Below are positions 1-11,300 of a DNA stretch of 64,000 nt, one piece after another. The position numbers were made by a program, and so were the translations under genes. Below the pieces are notes generated by a model. That model saw only the letters and a list, made by a program, of their open reading frames with translations, searched no databases and was not told where the DNA came from. Numbering within the stretch: position 1 is the stretch's first letter; each line of letters begins with the position of its first letter. The stretch comes from Gorsachius magnificus (lineage: Eukaryota; Chordata; Aves; Pelecaniformes; Ardeidae): the NCBI GenBank assembly GCA_034008185.1, contig CM067082.1:127411988-127475987 (forward strand), written 5' to 3'.

Positions 1-527
1 CTTGTAAATGACGCATTGCTAGGCATATAGAGAGATCCCACTTCTGGTCTAAAATTAGCTTTCTAGTCTAAACTTGTCATCTAGGCAACCTCTGTAATCA
101 ATAGTGAAAGATAAATAACACAAGAAGGCAATTCATCACATTTTAAGATTATGTTGAAACTGGAGGGATTAATTGCTGTCTGGGCCACCTGTCTCTTTCT
201 GCTGATTAAAGAGAGAGCCCTAGATGACAATCTCGGATGAGGTACCTGACTTCCAGATGGCTAAAATTAGATTAAAAGTATCCTACCTGTTGTGCAAGGA
301 GTGGCACTGGTAATGCATTGCCTTTGTAAGGTCTGTCCCATGGAGGTAAAAACTGCATAAAATCAGAATGAGGTGGCACTCGCCAATTGATCTTTTTTTT
401 TTTTTTTTTTTTTCCTCCTGAACTGATTTGCGGCAATGCCAACAGTTATATTTGATTTTCAGTAGTGACTTCAGCAATGCTGTGACATCAAACCCTTACT
501 ATTTGGTTAGAATAGTTAATATTATCT
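1..527. other. Upstream non-coding sequence, no gene
   Basis: AT-rich single-copy sequence with no recognisable gene. It contains a T21 run at 393-413, and a homeodomain-site-rich stretch (about 50-250) that looks like a conserved non-coding element to the eye. Short frames here are chance. Confidence 0.5.
393..413. repeat. Homopolymer T21
   Basis: An uninterrupted run of 21 T on the + strand. It is not adjacent to a recognisable retroposon body, so it is not clearly a poly-A tail. Confidence 0.85.
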
Positions 528-925
528 CCCCTATGAGGAAAGGCTGAGAGAGTTGGGCTTGTTCAGCCTGAAGAAGAGAAGACTGAGAGGGGATCTCATC
601 AACACGTACAAGTATCTCAAGGGTGGATGTCACAAGGACAGAACCACTCTCCTCAGTGGTGTCCAGCGACAGGACAAGGGGCAATGGGCACAAACTGAAA
701 CATAAGAGGTTTCAGTTGAATATGAGGAAGAACTTCTTTACTTTGAGGGTGACAGAGCACTGGAACAGGCTGCCCAGGGGGGTTGTGGAGTCTCCTTCTC
801 TGGAGATATTCAAAGCCCGCCTAAATGGTGTCCTGTGCAACCTGCTCTAGGTGAACCTGCTTTAGCAGGGGGGTTGGACTGGATGATCTCCCGAGGTCCC
901 TTCCAACCGCTGCCATTCTGTGATA
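528..925 (+). mobile_element. CR1 LINE 3' fragment
   Basis: The segment matches the end of avian CR1, from the CCTATGAGGAAAGGCTGAGA motif to the terminal CCATTCTGTGATAC. A frame from 623 to 850 still encodes the last residues of the CR1 ORF2 protein ([35 protein letters not shown]) and ends at a TAG at the expected place, with about 75 bases of 3'UTR after it. It is 5' truncated, as is usual for CR1, and not functional. Its 3' end differs from the copy at 53903, so the two belong to different CR1 subfamilies. Confidence 0.95.
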
Positions 926-1383
926 CAGCTCTCATGAATTTCTCACCAAACTGCAGAATCCATTTCATTTTTGACATGGGGAGTTAGAAGTTTAGGAACA
1001 TTTCTGAAAAGGCCACACAGCACTGTACAACGACGTAATTGGATACACACCCAGTTACCTGAATCCCGTTTTAAAACCATAGGGAACTAAGTTTACTGAT
1101 GGATAGTATCTACTGTTGCAGTGGTTGTTACTGAAACAGCAACATCCCCACACAAGGTGTCCAGATAAGATTTGATCTTAAAAAATCAGTAATTTTTGAT
1201 TATCAGTGCTGCACATAAGCATTTGGAATTATAAAGTTTGGAAAGACATACAAAACTATTCATGGCAAATACTGTATGGAAAGATTTTGAGCAAAACTAT
1301 ATGTAAGAAAATATTTATTGGTTACAATTATTTCAGTAGTAAAAATGGTATTTATGCTTCTATGCTTGCTTTTCTTTTAACAG
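926..1383. other. DGKB: Non-coding sequence ahead of DGKB first coding exon
   Basis: Probably the end of an upstream intron, since it terminates in a good acceptor at 1383. No repeat, promoter box or CpG-rich stretch was seen. A proximal promoter here is unlikely on composition, but alternative first exons cannot be ruled out. Confidence 0.5.
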
Positions 1384-1455
1384 TGCTGTAACTCACCACT
1401 GAACCAACACGCTGGGAACAGTTCATAGCATCAAAAACCTCATCCACGTAGACTG

Positions 1456-1491
1456 ATGCCATCTCTCCAGTCTCCAAGCACTGTGAACTGA
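1456..1491 (+). other. uORF 1 in DGKB leader (11 codons plus stop)
   Basis: ATG at 1456 opens an 11-codon frame, MPSLQSPSTVN, ending in TGA at 1489-1491. It lies wholly in the predicted 5'UTR, 83 bases before the DGKB start. Such uORFs often lower translation of the main frame; whether this one is used is unknown. Confidence 0.4.
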
Positions 1492-1505
1492 AGCTACAAA
1501 TCTTT

Positions 1506-1547
1506 ATGGAGTTTATATCGCTTGGGTCAAAGGGAATGTTTTTCTGA
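1506..1547 (+). other. uORF 2 in DGKB leader (13 codons plus stop)
   Basis: ATG at 1506 opens MEFISLGSKGMFF and stops with TGA at 1545-1547, 27 bases before the main ATG and in the same frame. It also contains an internal ATG at 1536. The short distance to the main start would make efficient re-initiation less likely if this uORF is translated. Confidence 0.4.
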
Positions 1548-1574
1548 TATTTAACGAGGACCCTTACTGCCAGT

Positions 1575-1644
1575 ATGACGAGCCAGGAGAAGTGGGTTAA
1601 CCTTAGTCCTGGAGAGTTCTCTCAGCTTCAGAAATACGCGGAAT
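1575..1644 (+). CDS. DGKB: DGKB coding exon 1 (residues 1-23 plus first base of Y24)
   Basis: The exon encodes [20 protein letters not shown] followed by YAE, and the first base of a Tyr codon, then the strong donor GTAAGT at 1645. It differs from the mammalian DGK-beta start as I remember it (MTNQEKWAHLSPSEF...) at only a few positions. This is the beginning of the recoverin-homology domain. The ATG context has A at -3, which is favourable, and an in-frame stop lies 27 bases upstream, so the start is well supported. The exon ends in phase 1, matching the 34014 exon. Confidence 0.95.
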
Positions 1645-4088
1645 GTAAGTAATTTTTAAAATATGTTATTTTTATGGCTAACTAAATATTCTTAATATTT
1701 TGAATGCAGAATACAATATAATATTATTGATACTATTCACTGTCAAGTGAGAGGTTAAATTATGGTTTATGTTTTTTAATCCAAAAGAGCTGTTCTTTGG
1801 AGGGAAAAAAAAATAAACTAGGGTCTATAACTTTTTTTTACTGAACAATTATTAAATTATTATGCAGAATGGTACCGTGTAGACTGTGGGTTATGTGACT
1901 GTGGCTATTTAGAGAGTGTATTTTTATGGCTTTGCTGCCTTAAATTCACCATAACAATTTGTAGGCCACTAGAGTGTGGTTTGTAGTTAAAAAGGCAGCT
2001 TGCTCAGTCATGGAGGGAACATGGAAATTCCAGGAGAAACGCATTGAGGTGTTCGGTATGAAGATGTTTCCAATACTATAACCAATGCTCAGGAGGAGTT
2101 GTCTTGTGAAAGAGCAGGAAACAAAAAAACTCTCCAAGCTGCAGAGCCAGTTCTTTAGTTACTGCTCAGGCAAAGCTTCCTTTAAGTTGGCTGAGCAACT
2201 GAAATGTCTCAGAATTCTGTGCTTAGAGGACAGATACTGAACATGAGAAGTTAGATTTAGGAGGCAGTTTATGAAGCCTGATAAGAACTGAACTGGAAAA
2301 GGTCAAGAACATTTAGGAAGTTTTCCTGTATGATATGTCATCTAAATGTATGTTTTTAAAAACTGAGAAAATCTCATATAATTTATGAAAGTTGATTTAT
2401 TACTAAAGGAAACATTTGCATATAAGGTAAAATGAAGACTGCTGTATTTTTTTTGTGCCTATGACATCACAGTGTATACTTCATTGTATTTCAGTGTAAT
2501 CATCTAACAGAATAATGATTATTAGAGTTAGGTTTAATAGGACATTCATCTGGGATGTGATTGAGATTCATAATATTTTCCTTATATCAGGTTAAGCCAT
2601 GAATGATACTTTGAACGATACTTCATATAATGCAATGTCATTGAACAAAAAAACCACTAGGTAGAAGTATTTACATGATGCTTTCTGGAACAGATGTATT
2701 TGAGTCTCACAGTTTTCTACAGTTGCTATCTAGTTTGAAGTATCCTATTAATTAACAAAGTATGTTTCCTTCCCATGCCACCTACTTGTCTTAAAGGATA
2801 AGCTATAGAGGTGAAGCAGATTTGCTCCATCTACTGCTTTAAATCCTTGATGATGTTGCCAAGTAAGGAGCTATTTATTCGGTTTCTTATTTCATGGTGG
2901 AGTATAAGACATTGATACCTGTCTGGTATTTAATCAGTTAGGACCTTCTCCTAAAAGGCAGCCTTAATGATCTAGTATGAGTCTGAGAAATGAAAATATC
3001 CATGCTTTTTAGTAGTTCTTTTATTTGTATGTAACACACAGAAACGTTAAATAAAGGGAAACAAGATGCAATTACATGGAGCTTAAAAAGAAAACATCCA
3101 CATTTTGTATAGATATTCCATTGCTTTCAGAGACCATTGCAAAGAAAATCTTGCATTTCATATGTTTGATATGAATAAGCTTGTTTCTTTTAAGTTATGT
3201 CAGCAAATGGATGGTAAACATAGTATAGCAGTCTTTAAAAAAAAATATTTACTTCTGAAAATATTTACTTCTTCCTGGGAAAATATTTAAAAATGATACT
3301 TCATTAATTTATTCAATATCAGAAATTGAAGACTTCTAATAGAGAGAGATAGAATAGTTACATTTTTTTCCCTATGCATTCTTACAATTTAAGCCTTCAG
3401 CGCAGTGTTTGCCAAAATATTTGTTGTCTTCCTTATGAGAAAAAAGGGCATTTAATATGTTCCTTTTCTTTGTGCTTCTCTTTGCTCCTCCAGCACTTCT
3501 AGCACACACCATAGTTCAGAGCCTTTGCTTTAATAGAACTATTGGTATAGGGATGAGGTATTTGGTGAAATTGCTTGTATTTGTTCGTGTGTGTATATAA
3601 AAGAAAGACATGGTGTCTTTCAAGCTTCCTCTCCTTATCTGGAATCGAAGGATGTTAGTTGTCCAAAAATGTGAAATGTGATGCATCTTTGTATAAATAG
3701 TTAATTTCTGAGGCAATTAGAAAAAAAAATATCGTTAATAGTATCTAGACTTTGACACACAATGCCAAGGGAGTATAACCCAGATATGGACCTTATTTTG
3801 AATTTCTGAGCTGTCCAATTTAATTTTACTGTATGACTGAATAGCAGTATCTTTAAATATTTTTAATTTAAGATGCAGTTAAAAAAAAATTTAATTGGAT
3901 CCAACATTTTTGAATTTGATACATGCCTTTACTCATTACTGTATAGTAATTAAATTCTGTGGAATTTTATGAAGCTTGAGTGTAGAATTGCTTTGATATT
4001 TCATTGTCTTTGTTGAACATGGCAATATTGCAAACTGAAAAATCACCAAATTTCTAGTAGCGTTTGTCTGGCTTGGTAGAGTTTAATT

Positions 4089-4120
4089 AAAAATAAAAAT
4101 AAAAAAATAAAAAAAAAAAG
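4089..4120. repeat. A-rich simple repeat
   Basis: A stretch of A runs broken by single T residues next to the decayed LTR fragment. It could be a degraded poly-A tail or a simple repeat; nothing upstream identifies a SINE or processed pseudogene. Confidence 0.6.
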
Positions 4121-4235
4121 GCACTGCACGCTTCTCTCCAGCATGTGACTTGAGGTTCCCGTCGGTCTCCTGCAGGAAGGAAAAATTATCTGGGTGTCAG
4201 AAAGTAATGCTGTAGGGAGGCTTGACTTTGTGGCA

Positions 4236-4349
4236 GTTGCTGGCATTGGCTCTGTCGGACGTGGGGGAAGCTTCTGGCATCTTCTCACAGAATTCATTCC
4301 TGTAGCCCGCCCCCCTGCTACCAAAACCTTGCCATGCAAACCCAATACA
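4236..4349 (-). mobile_element. ERVL-like LTR 5' fragment
   Basis: Read on the minus strand, this starts TGTATTGGGTTTGCATGGC and runs through a GGTTTTGGTAGCAGG block, CTTCTGTGAGAAGATGCC and CCGACAGAGCCAATGCC. I recognise this as the beginning of a long avian ERVL-type LTR that is abundant in many birds. Similarity stops near 4236, so about 110 bases of a much longer LTR remain; sequence down to about 4121 may be diverged LTR or flank. A frame of 119 codons crosses it (4043-4402, -) but has no viral protein similarity and looks like chance. Confidence 0.7.
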
Positions 4350-4840
4350 ACAACAAGCTGAAATATGAAAAGAATGGTTAAGTGCATTATACAAACATAC
4401 ATTGGGTTATTTTTTTAATCTGAGTCAATTTATGCAGGTATTTGATAGTAAGATATGAATAAGACTGAAAGTAAGTCATACAGCCCTTCAGATAGTAAGA
4501 CCTACAGAGTTTTTTGTGATGTATTAGTGCACGCACATTTTGGTGTGCAATTAAAAAGTAATAATACTGAATTGTAAAGACTTAATTAAAAGAAAACATG
4601 AAGAAATTCTTAAACAAAGTGTTAGAGAGGAGTGTACTAGACAGACCTGAGCACAGTGGGTAGAATCCAGAGTTCACACTTACACCTCTATATCATATTG
4701 CTGTGCTCAGATACTGCGTGTTCATGATTCACAGCATCTACTATCGTTGATGCAAACCAGAAACTTTCAGTAGGTAAGCCCAAAGAGGGAGTGTGCTGAG
4801 GTGCCTTGCGCTATGCAGTAGGAAGCTTTAAGCACAGGGT
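4350..4840. other. Intronic spacer between two LTR insertions
   Basis: No gene or repeat was recognised in these 491 bases. The sequence ends with AGGGT, which forms one side of the target-site duplication of the solo LTR. Confidence 0.6.
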
Positions 4841-5376
4841 TGTCCTGGTTTCAACTGGGATAGAGTTAATTTTCTTCCTAGAAGCTGGCATAGTGCCGTG
4901 TTTTGGATTTAGCGCTAGAAGAATGCTGGTAACACACTGATGTTTTTAGTTGTTGCTCAGTAATGCTTACTCCAGTCAAGAACTTTTTCAGCTTCCCTTA
5001 CTCTGCCAGGGGCACAAGAAGCTGGGAGGGGGCACAGCCAGCACAGCTGACCCCAACTGGCCAAAGGGCTATTCCAGACCATAGGACATCATGCTCAGGG
5101 GGAGTTAGTGGAGGGGAGAGTGATTGCTGCTTGGGATGGGCTGGGCATCAGTCAGCAGGTGCTGAGAAATTGCATTGTACATCACTTGTTTTGTATATCC
5201 TCTTACCATTATTATTATTACTATTGTTATTCTTTTCTCTTATTAAACTGTCTTTATCTCAACCCATGGGTTTTACTTTTTTTTTATTCTGATTCTCTCC
5301 CCCATCCCACTGAGGGAGGGGGGAGTGAGCAAGCGGCTGCGTGGTGTTCAGCTGCCTGACGGGTTAAACCATGACA
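4841..5376 (+). mobile_element. Solo LTR of an avian endogenous retrovirus (ERVL-like)
   Basis: A 536-bp element begins TGTCCTGGTTTCAACTGGG and ends GGGTTAAACCATGACA, giving the usual TG...CA termini. It is flanked by GGGT on both sides (4837-4840 and 5377-5380); AGGGT is an alternative 5-bp duplication if the terminal A is shared. Inside are an ATT-rich U3/R tract, a TATTAAA polyadenylation-like signal near 5241 and a TCTCTCCCCCATCCCACTG block, all typical of this family. No internal retroviral genes are present, so it formed by LTR-LTR recombination. Compared with the family as I remember it, the TATA-box segment after CATGCTCAG (about 5099) is deleted, so its promoter is probably dead. Confidence 0.9.
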
Positions 5377-8300
5377 GGGTGTATTTTGATTTCTGCTTCT
5401 CTTTGGGGCCTACATAAATTTGGTTAAGAAAGTTTGCTCATTTATTTTCAGGAGAGGAGTTGGTGTTCTGCATTTCATGTGCCTATCCACCCAGAAAATA
5501 CTCTCTTTAAAATGTGTTTGCTGGTGATTTGCATATTTGCTTAGTGGTCTGAAAAAACCCTTGTGGAATTCCCTTCTCAAGCTGAATCCCCACAACCTAA
5601 GCTGGCCATGGAGTGAGATATAGTGTTTTGCTGATGTGACACCCCCAGCTGCTGTCCTCCACACAAGCACGCACCACCTTTCTGGTCTGATAGCCTTAGT
5701 TCTGATCCAGTATTGGAAGGGGCGGTAACTCAGATTATTCTACTGCATAGCAGACAGTGCGCACTTGGAGAACTTGAGAGATTTCGGTTTGAGTCTTTTG
5801 AGGTTGAACCTCAGTTTGAACACATATTCTCAGCCTTTCCCCTAACCAGAAGGCAAGCCTGTCTCACTTCCACCTGTTTTATGAAGATGACTGTTGCTGC
5901 CAGACTTCGCTGAAATCAGTCACTTCTGCAAGTATCACAATTTCTCACTTAGAACCTGGATGGACCTGTTCTCTGCTATTCACAGAAACTAAGTGCGTCG
6001 TCTTATCTTTAGACTGTAACAGAACTTAGGAGGAACCTAGATGAGTTGCTTCTCTTCTGCATCAACTGACTTTAGTCATGTAAAGAAATTATCAAACCAT
6101 TTTGAGATACAGGCTGCACAGATAGTAAGCTTGAAGTACTTCCAGAGTTAGGTTATATGTGCAGAACCCTACTTCCAGAGTGTGGACGTTATAGGTCCAG
6201 CTCTCCTGGGCTTACAGGTCTCAGTTCAACCTAAATCCCCTTTTTAGTCACCATAATAGGTGTGTGGATCTTTCACTATAAAGCCCATTAAACTCCTCAC
6301 ATGGATTCTAGTGCTTGGACATGGACGTGTGCTTGCCACTTTCAGACTGAAACACACTTTACTCCTGTTCAGTGTAGTTCAACTTTTAATTAATCTTCTG
6401 TCAGCTAGATGATATAGCCTGTCTACTCTTGCAAATGTAGTTAAACAAGGCCTGCTCCTAGCTCTGCATGCAAGATACTGTCCTTGGTATCCCATTAAGA
6501 AGTTCCTACCACACCTTGTCTGCCTGTCCTCTTCATCACATATTTATAGTATGATTCTCGGCTTTATCCAAGTATATTGCCTGGTGAACTCAAACCGTGA
6601 ATGTAAAATTTCCTGAATACATAGCAGCGTTTCCCAATTTCCATAAATGTAAGTGAACAGCAAAGGAGAATGAGTTCACCACCACTTGTTCCTCATCACA
6701 AAACATTTCCCTCTAAGCCACAATTAGAACTTATTAGTAAGTGAATATCTTCCACTAAATTAATCCAAGGAATATCCATAATTTTGTTTTACTGAATTAT
6801 TTTCAAGCTCAATTCAAGGCAACTTTATACTTCCAATTTAAGACTTTTTTTCATCTGCTCACCATACTTAAATAATTTGGGGCTTCAAATGAATATTTTG
6901 GAACAGTTTAAATATTACTTTAAAAAGAAGAAAAGTGTATTTCTAGAATTCAAGGAGCATATTACCTAATACTTGGCTCTTTGCAGTTAATCTGCGTGTA
7001 TGTGGTTTTTGGAAGAATAATTGTTTCCAAAGACAGTCTCTCTGTGTCCTCCTTGCCAGTCAAGTTGAAAATCTCCTCTCTTCTCTTGTTCTGAAGAGCG
7101 AATAGTAGAAAATATTTTGCATTGGATCTTTGCCTGGTTTTAAAATGCCTCAGAAGAATACGTGAAAAGAAAGAGAACTGAGATAACTGGTGTGCTCATT
7201 ATATAGTAGTAATAATAATAACAACAAACCCAATAACAATAATGTAACCCACACCCAACAGTGAAGATTCTAGGGAACTACATGCACTCAAGAGAAGAGA
7301 ATTAATATTCTTTTTCTCCTTTAGATTTCATTATCAGTGCTGGGTGTGAGAAAGAAAGGTGAAAAGATGCAGGGTTTTTTCTGCATAAAAATATCACTTA
7401 AAGTGTATGGGGTAATGAACATATGGGACTTTTCAGGCAATGACTGTTTCTTCTAAACTGTATAGTACCAAGAATATGCATAATCCTGTACTACTCCTAG
7501 TAGTAGCCTGAATTGTAAAGACATTAGAGAGGAACCATATTAATAGCTTCATGGTGATTATTATCTGTATGGTAAGTTTGATTAGTTTGGACAGGGGGTT
7601 TTGTATCCTTTTAACAAAAAGGCTTTTGTATGTCCTTTTTATTAAATGAAGTTTTATGTCTATTGTAGTCCAAAGTATATGTTAAGGGACACTTGGAGGA
7701 TCCTGCTCCAAAAGCAAGTGACAAAATATTGAAGGGACTGGAAACAGTTAAAGCAAGACAGTTGCATGATTCAGCTAGGCTTTAAAAGGAAGAAGGAAGG
7801 TCTGCCCTTCCCTTAGTAGGTGGAGAGAGGCGGAGGAATAGGCCTTTGAGCGTTGGCAGCATGTGCACTCTGGGGAAATAGTTTGGTGTTGTCTGTCCTT
7901 TTGAGTTTGTCAACAAAATGTGCCCTGAGGAAAAAGCCTGAAAAAGACTTTTTGCAAAACTTCTGGCAGTGATTTTTTCCCAGGCTGGTGGAGGAGAACT
8001 TGGGCAGACTGTCACAGCCTGAAGATAGATGTTAGAGTGCTACTGAAATGGCTGTGAGAACAGGATCAGCATCAGCAGCTGCAGCATCTTTTGATGTAGC
8101 ATCAATAGCTACTGCAAGAACGAGACAGTGTAAGAATTTTATAGGGGAGCAAGACAGAGGAACTCGGGAAAAAGATCTCTGAAGAGAAACAGGAGAGTCA
8201 GCAGAAGTTTTGGTCCAGAATTAAGTTGGCAGAGACTCTTGGGTGGGTTTGATTCTGGGGGTCCTCACAGATGGAAAACATTTTCTTTTACAATGGGTAT

Positions 8301-11300
8301 AAATGATAACCTGCGGGGAACTTCATGCGTGTGGCAGCTGGTCACCAGCAGCTATGGGCCATTATGCAATCCCTCAGAGGGTCCCAGGCATCTAGTGCCA
8401 CATGGAATTGTACTAATTCTAATGAGGGAATGGGCCTCATCAAAGAATACAGATTGCTAAAACCAGCTATTTTTGGCTGTTTGGAAAGTAGAGAGAGACA
8501 ATTGCTCGTGATTACTGGGAATAGTTTTAACCCAAGTATTGTTTTTTAGGAGTATGGTGTTTCTGCTGCTGTTAGCTCTTGAAGAGAATGTAAGATAGGT
8601 ATGGTAAGCCAAGCATTTCTGAAGGAAAAAAGCTGATAAACATACAGTAATGCAGTATAATCTGGATCTCTGAGGTGGGCTTTCTAGTGACTTAAAACGC
8701 TTAGTGCCTCTGCCACGATATATACCTAACGATGACTAGCAGATGTTTTTGACACAACCAATCAATTCTCCAGTTAACCTGTCTAGAGTAAACAGTGTCA
8801 TATTGACTCTGTCCACGACTGTGAGTAAGGAGGAACCTTTTCGTGGCAGTCAGGTGGGACACTCAGGTGTATGCAGAACCTTTTTCCTGCTTCTATACCT
8901 GTGCTGAAGAAGGGTATCCAACTTGTTTAAGGTACAATAGGCTATTTAGGGAAAGGGACAATGCTGAAGAGAGTGCTGACTTCCTTACTTTGACTAAAGG
9001 GTCTATCACATTATTCAGGAGTTACTTTATTTCATGACAAAGGCAAGTGTGTTTGAGTCCTTTCAGTCCCTCTCAGGGTACTATATATTCTAATTTAAAA
9101 CAATCTTTTAAGAACTAATGGCTTTCCTAGAACTTTATTTGAATTGTATGCAGCAATGGCAGTAAGTAAAGTGACACTGAGTGACTTTTTGAGTATCCTA
9201 AAAGTGATCTTATTACAGTATTATGTTCACGTCTTAGCTAATTTCAGGGATTCTCCCCTGTCTTCTGACTGCAAGAAACTTTGTATGCCAGCTGCAGGGA
9301 GACATGTTTTAAGAGAGAAAAATAGTGAATTTTATATGCATTTGTGACTATCAGATGGCAAAACTGGGACATACTTTGCTGTTTATAAGGTGCCCTATTC
9401 CTCTGCAGAACAAAGGGTGCTCCCATAAATATCTTACTTGCTCAGGAGTTCTGATACCAAGGGATTATAGCCGTCAAAATGCAAGACTACTGTTTCTGCT
9501 GCAAGCTGTTGACAGGAGACTGCTAGCAAGAGGTCATAGATCATAACAGAAAGAGACTTGGTCCATTTAGTAAAAGCAGAGAAGGCAATAGGCCTTCAGA
9601 GTAAACTTGTAATTCAGAATTTTTGAAGATGTTGACAAATTGGTCCCGAGCAGGATCAGTTCAATGAAGCACCAGCTCTTTTTAGCTTCAATTCCTGTCC
9701 TAAAGAGCTGCTACTGGTTCCTGAATGATGGAGTGGCAGGGTCAAAAATACAGTGGCTCAGAAACTTGTGACTTTCACTTAGGGGTAACAGAAGTATCAC
9801 GGACCAAATGGTCTCAGTTGTGCTAGTACTACACACTTTTATTTGTCCGTTTTAGGAAAGCTAGTGAAAGCATCAAAGTTTTGTACCTATTTGGATCTCA
9901 TACAGAAGAAATGTTAGACAAATTAGAGAAGGAAAAAATTGATGCAGTCTGTTAGATAGTACCAAGTTGCATTGTCTCAGATTCCAGAAATAAATTACTG
10001 TTAGAAAAGGCTGTTACTAGTTATAAACCCGTCATCTGAGCACAGAGAGGCACTGGCCATGCTTGCTGTGTGATGAATAGGACAATGTCCCATCATCAAG
10101 AGCACTTAGTGGCCTCACTAGAAGATGGTATTTTACTTGCAACCATCTTGCCCATCTGCTTCATCCGGGAGAATGGAGGAGAGAAGGTGGTTGGAACACC
10201 TGGAGAAGACTGTAGTGTTTATTCAGTCTCACCGAGCAGTGAAAGATAATAGTTCAGTACAATACAGATATTGAATTGGTTGTGCTGAGACTGGATAGTG
10301 TTTGAGCTTTGTTTTTAGGATAATCAGATTATTTTCTAGATTATGCTACTCAGTTTCCAGTGTTTCCTCTGAGGGCACAGTGGTTGTTTAGGTATCCGGG
10401 AAACATTAAGTTGCTCAGACCTCTAGCACTGCCGATAGTAACAGGGCTTGTGTTAACTCTTAGACATGCAGATAGATCCATGGTTCTTAAATAGTACAGT
10501 CAGGCTCTCAAATGCTGGGCCTTTGTTGCAATAGAAGGGAATTATGTGTAAGTCTCTAGGGGAAAAGTCAATGACTATGTATTTCCATTTTCAAGGATAT
10601 TGTTTCAAGAAGCAAATCTAAAAGAATTCCTACGAAGACCAGAATAGAAACCCTAGTTCTCAGGTTTCTGTGGCTGTGGGATCCATGGTGTGCGGTGGCT
10701 GGCAACGATACCTTCTGGCTTAGAATCCTTGAAAGGCAAATGGTGTCATCTCACCTTGGTTTCTGTTTCCTCTGTCAAAAATAATGATTTCTTTCTAGTT
10801 TTGAAGCTGCACAGATACACGCTGCCAGTCATTAATGCCCAGTGTTGCAGCATCAGCCGTTACTGGTGTTGAACATATATTGTGGTTATTAAAAATTTGA
10901 GATATGGTCATAAAATTACTGAACGTGTATTTATACACTGTAAAATGTATAAACACTGATTATGCCTTTGTTATATTTCCTGTGTTTCTATGTATCTTCC
11001 ATATTTCTTTTCCTTTATTGTTTGGTTGTTTCTATGGACATTTGCATGTAAACAGTGAGAAGCTTTTGTTTCTTAAGAGTTCATCTGTTCCTATTGCTTA
11101 TATTCCCTATTATAAAAAATTGGGGGATAATTCAATTGGTTGCTGTGGAAATGAGCCTGATGTCACAAACAGAGAATTACACTTCACCAAGCCTTGAAGA
11201 GGGAGAAGGGACTAATTGGGGAGCCATGTGACTGTGGCAGAATCTCAGCTCTCATTAAAAGCATGTATTTTTAGTCCTCGTGTTTCTATAGAAGAGCTTG

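Larger units (their letters stand above)
1384..1574 (+). other. DGKB: DGKB 5'UTR part of first coding exon
   Basis: A pyrimidine-rich tract ending in TTTTAACAG at 1375-1383 is a good splice acceptor, so this exon probably begins at 1384 and an upstream non-coding exon is expected outside the window. The leader holds two short upstream ORFs. The TGA at 1545-1547 is in frame with the main ATG, which closes that frame upstream and supports 1575 as the true start. The acceptor is inferred from sequence alone; a transcription start inside this stretch cannot be excluded. Confidence 0.65.

Noticed and set aside
623..850. 75-codon plus-strand frame as a small gene
   Set aside because: It is the C-terminal remnant of the CR1 LINE protein inside a truncated LINE.
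4043..4402. 119-codon minus-strand frame
   Set aside because: It crosses an LTR fragment and an A-rich repeat and has no recognisable protein similarity; a chance frame.
4963..5359. Frames of 83 and 109 codons
   Set aside because: They lie inside a non-coding solo LTR and arise from its simple-repeat tract.
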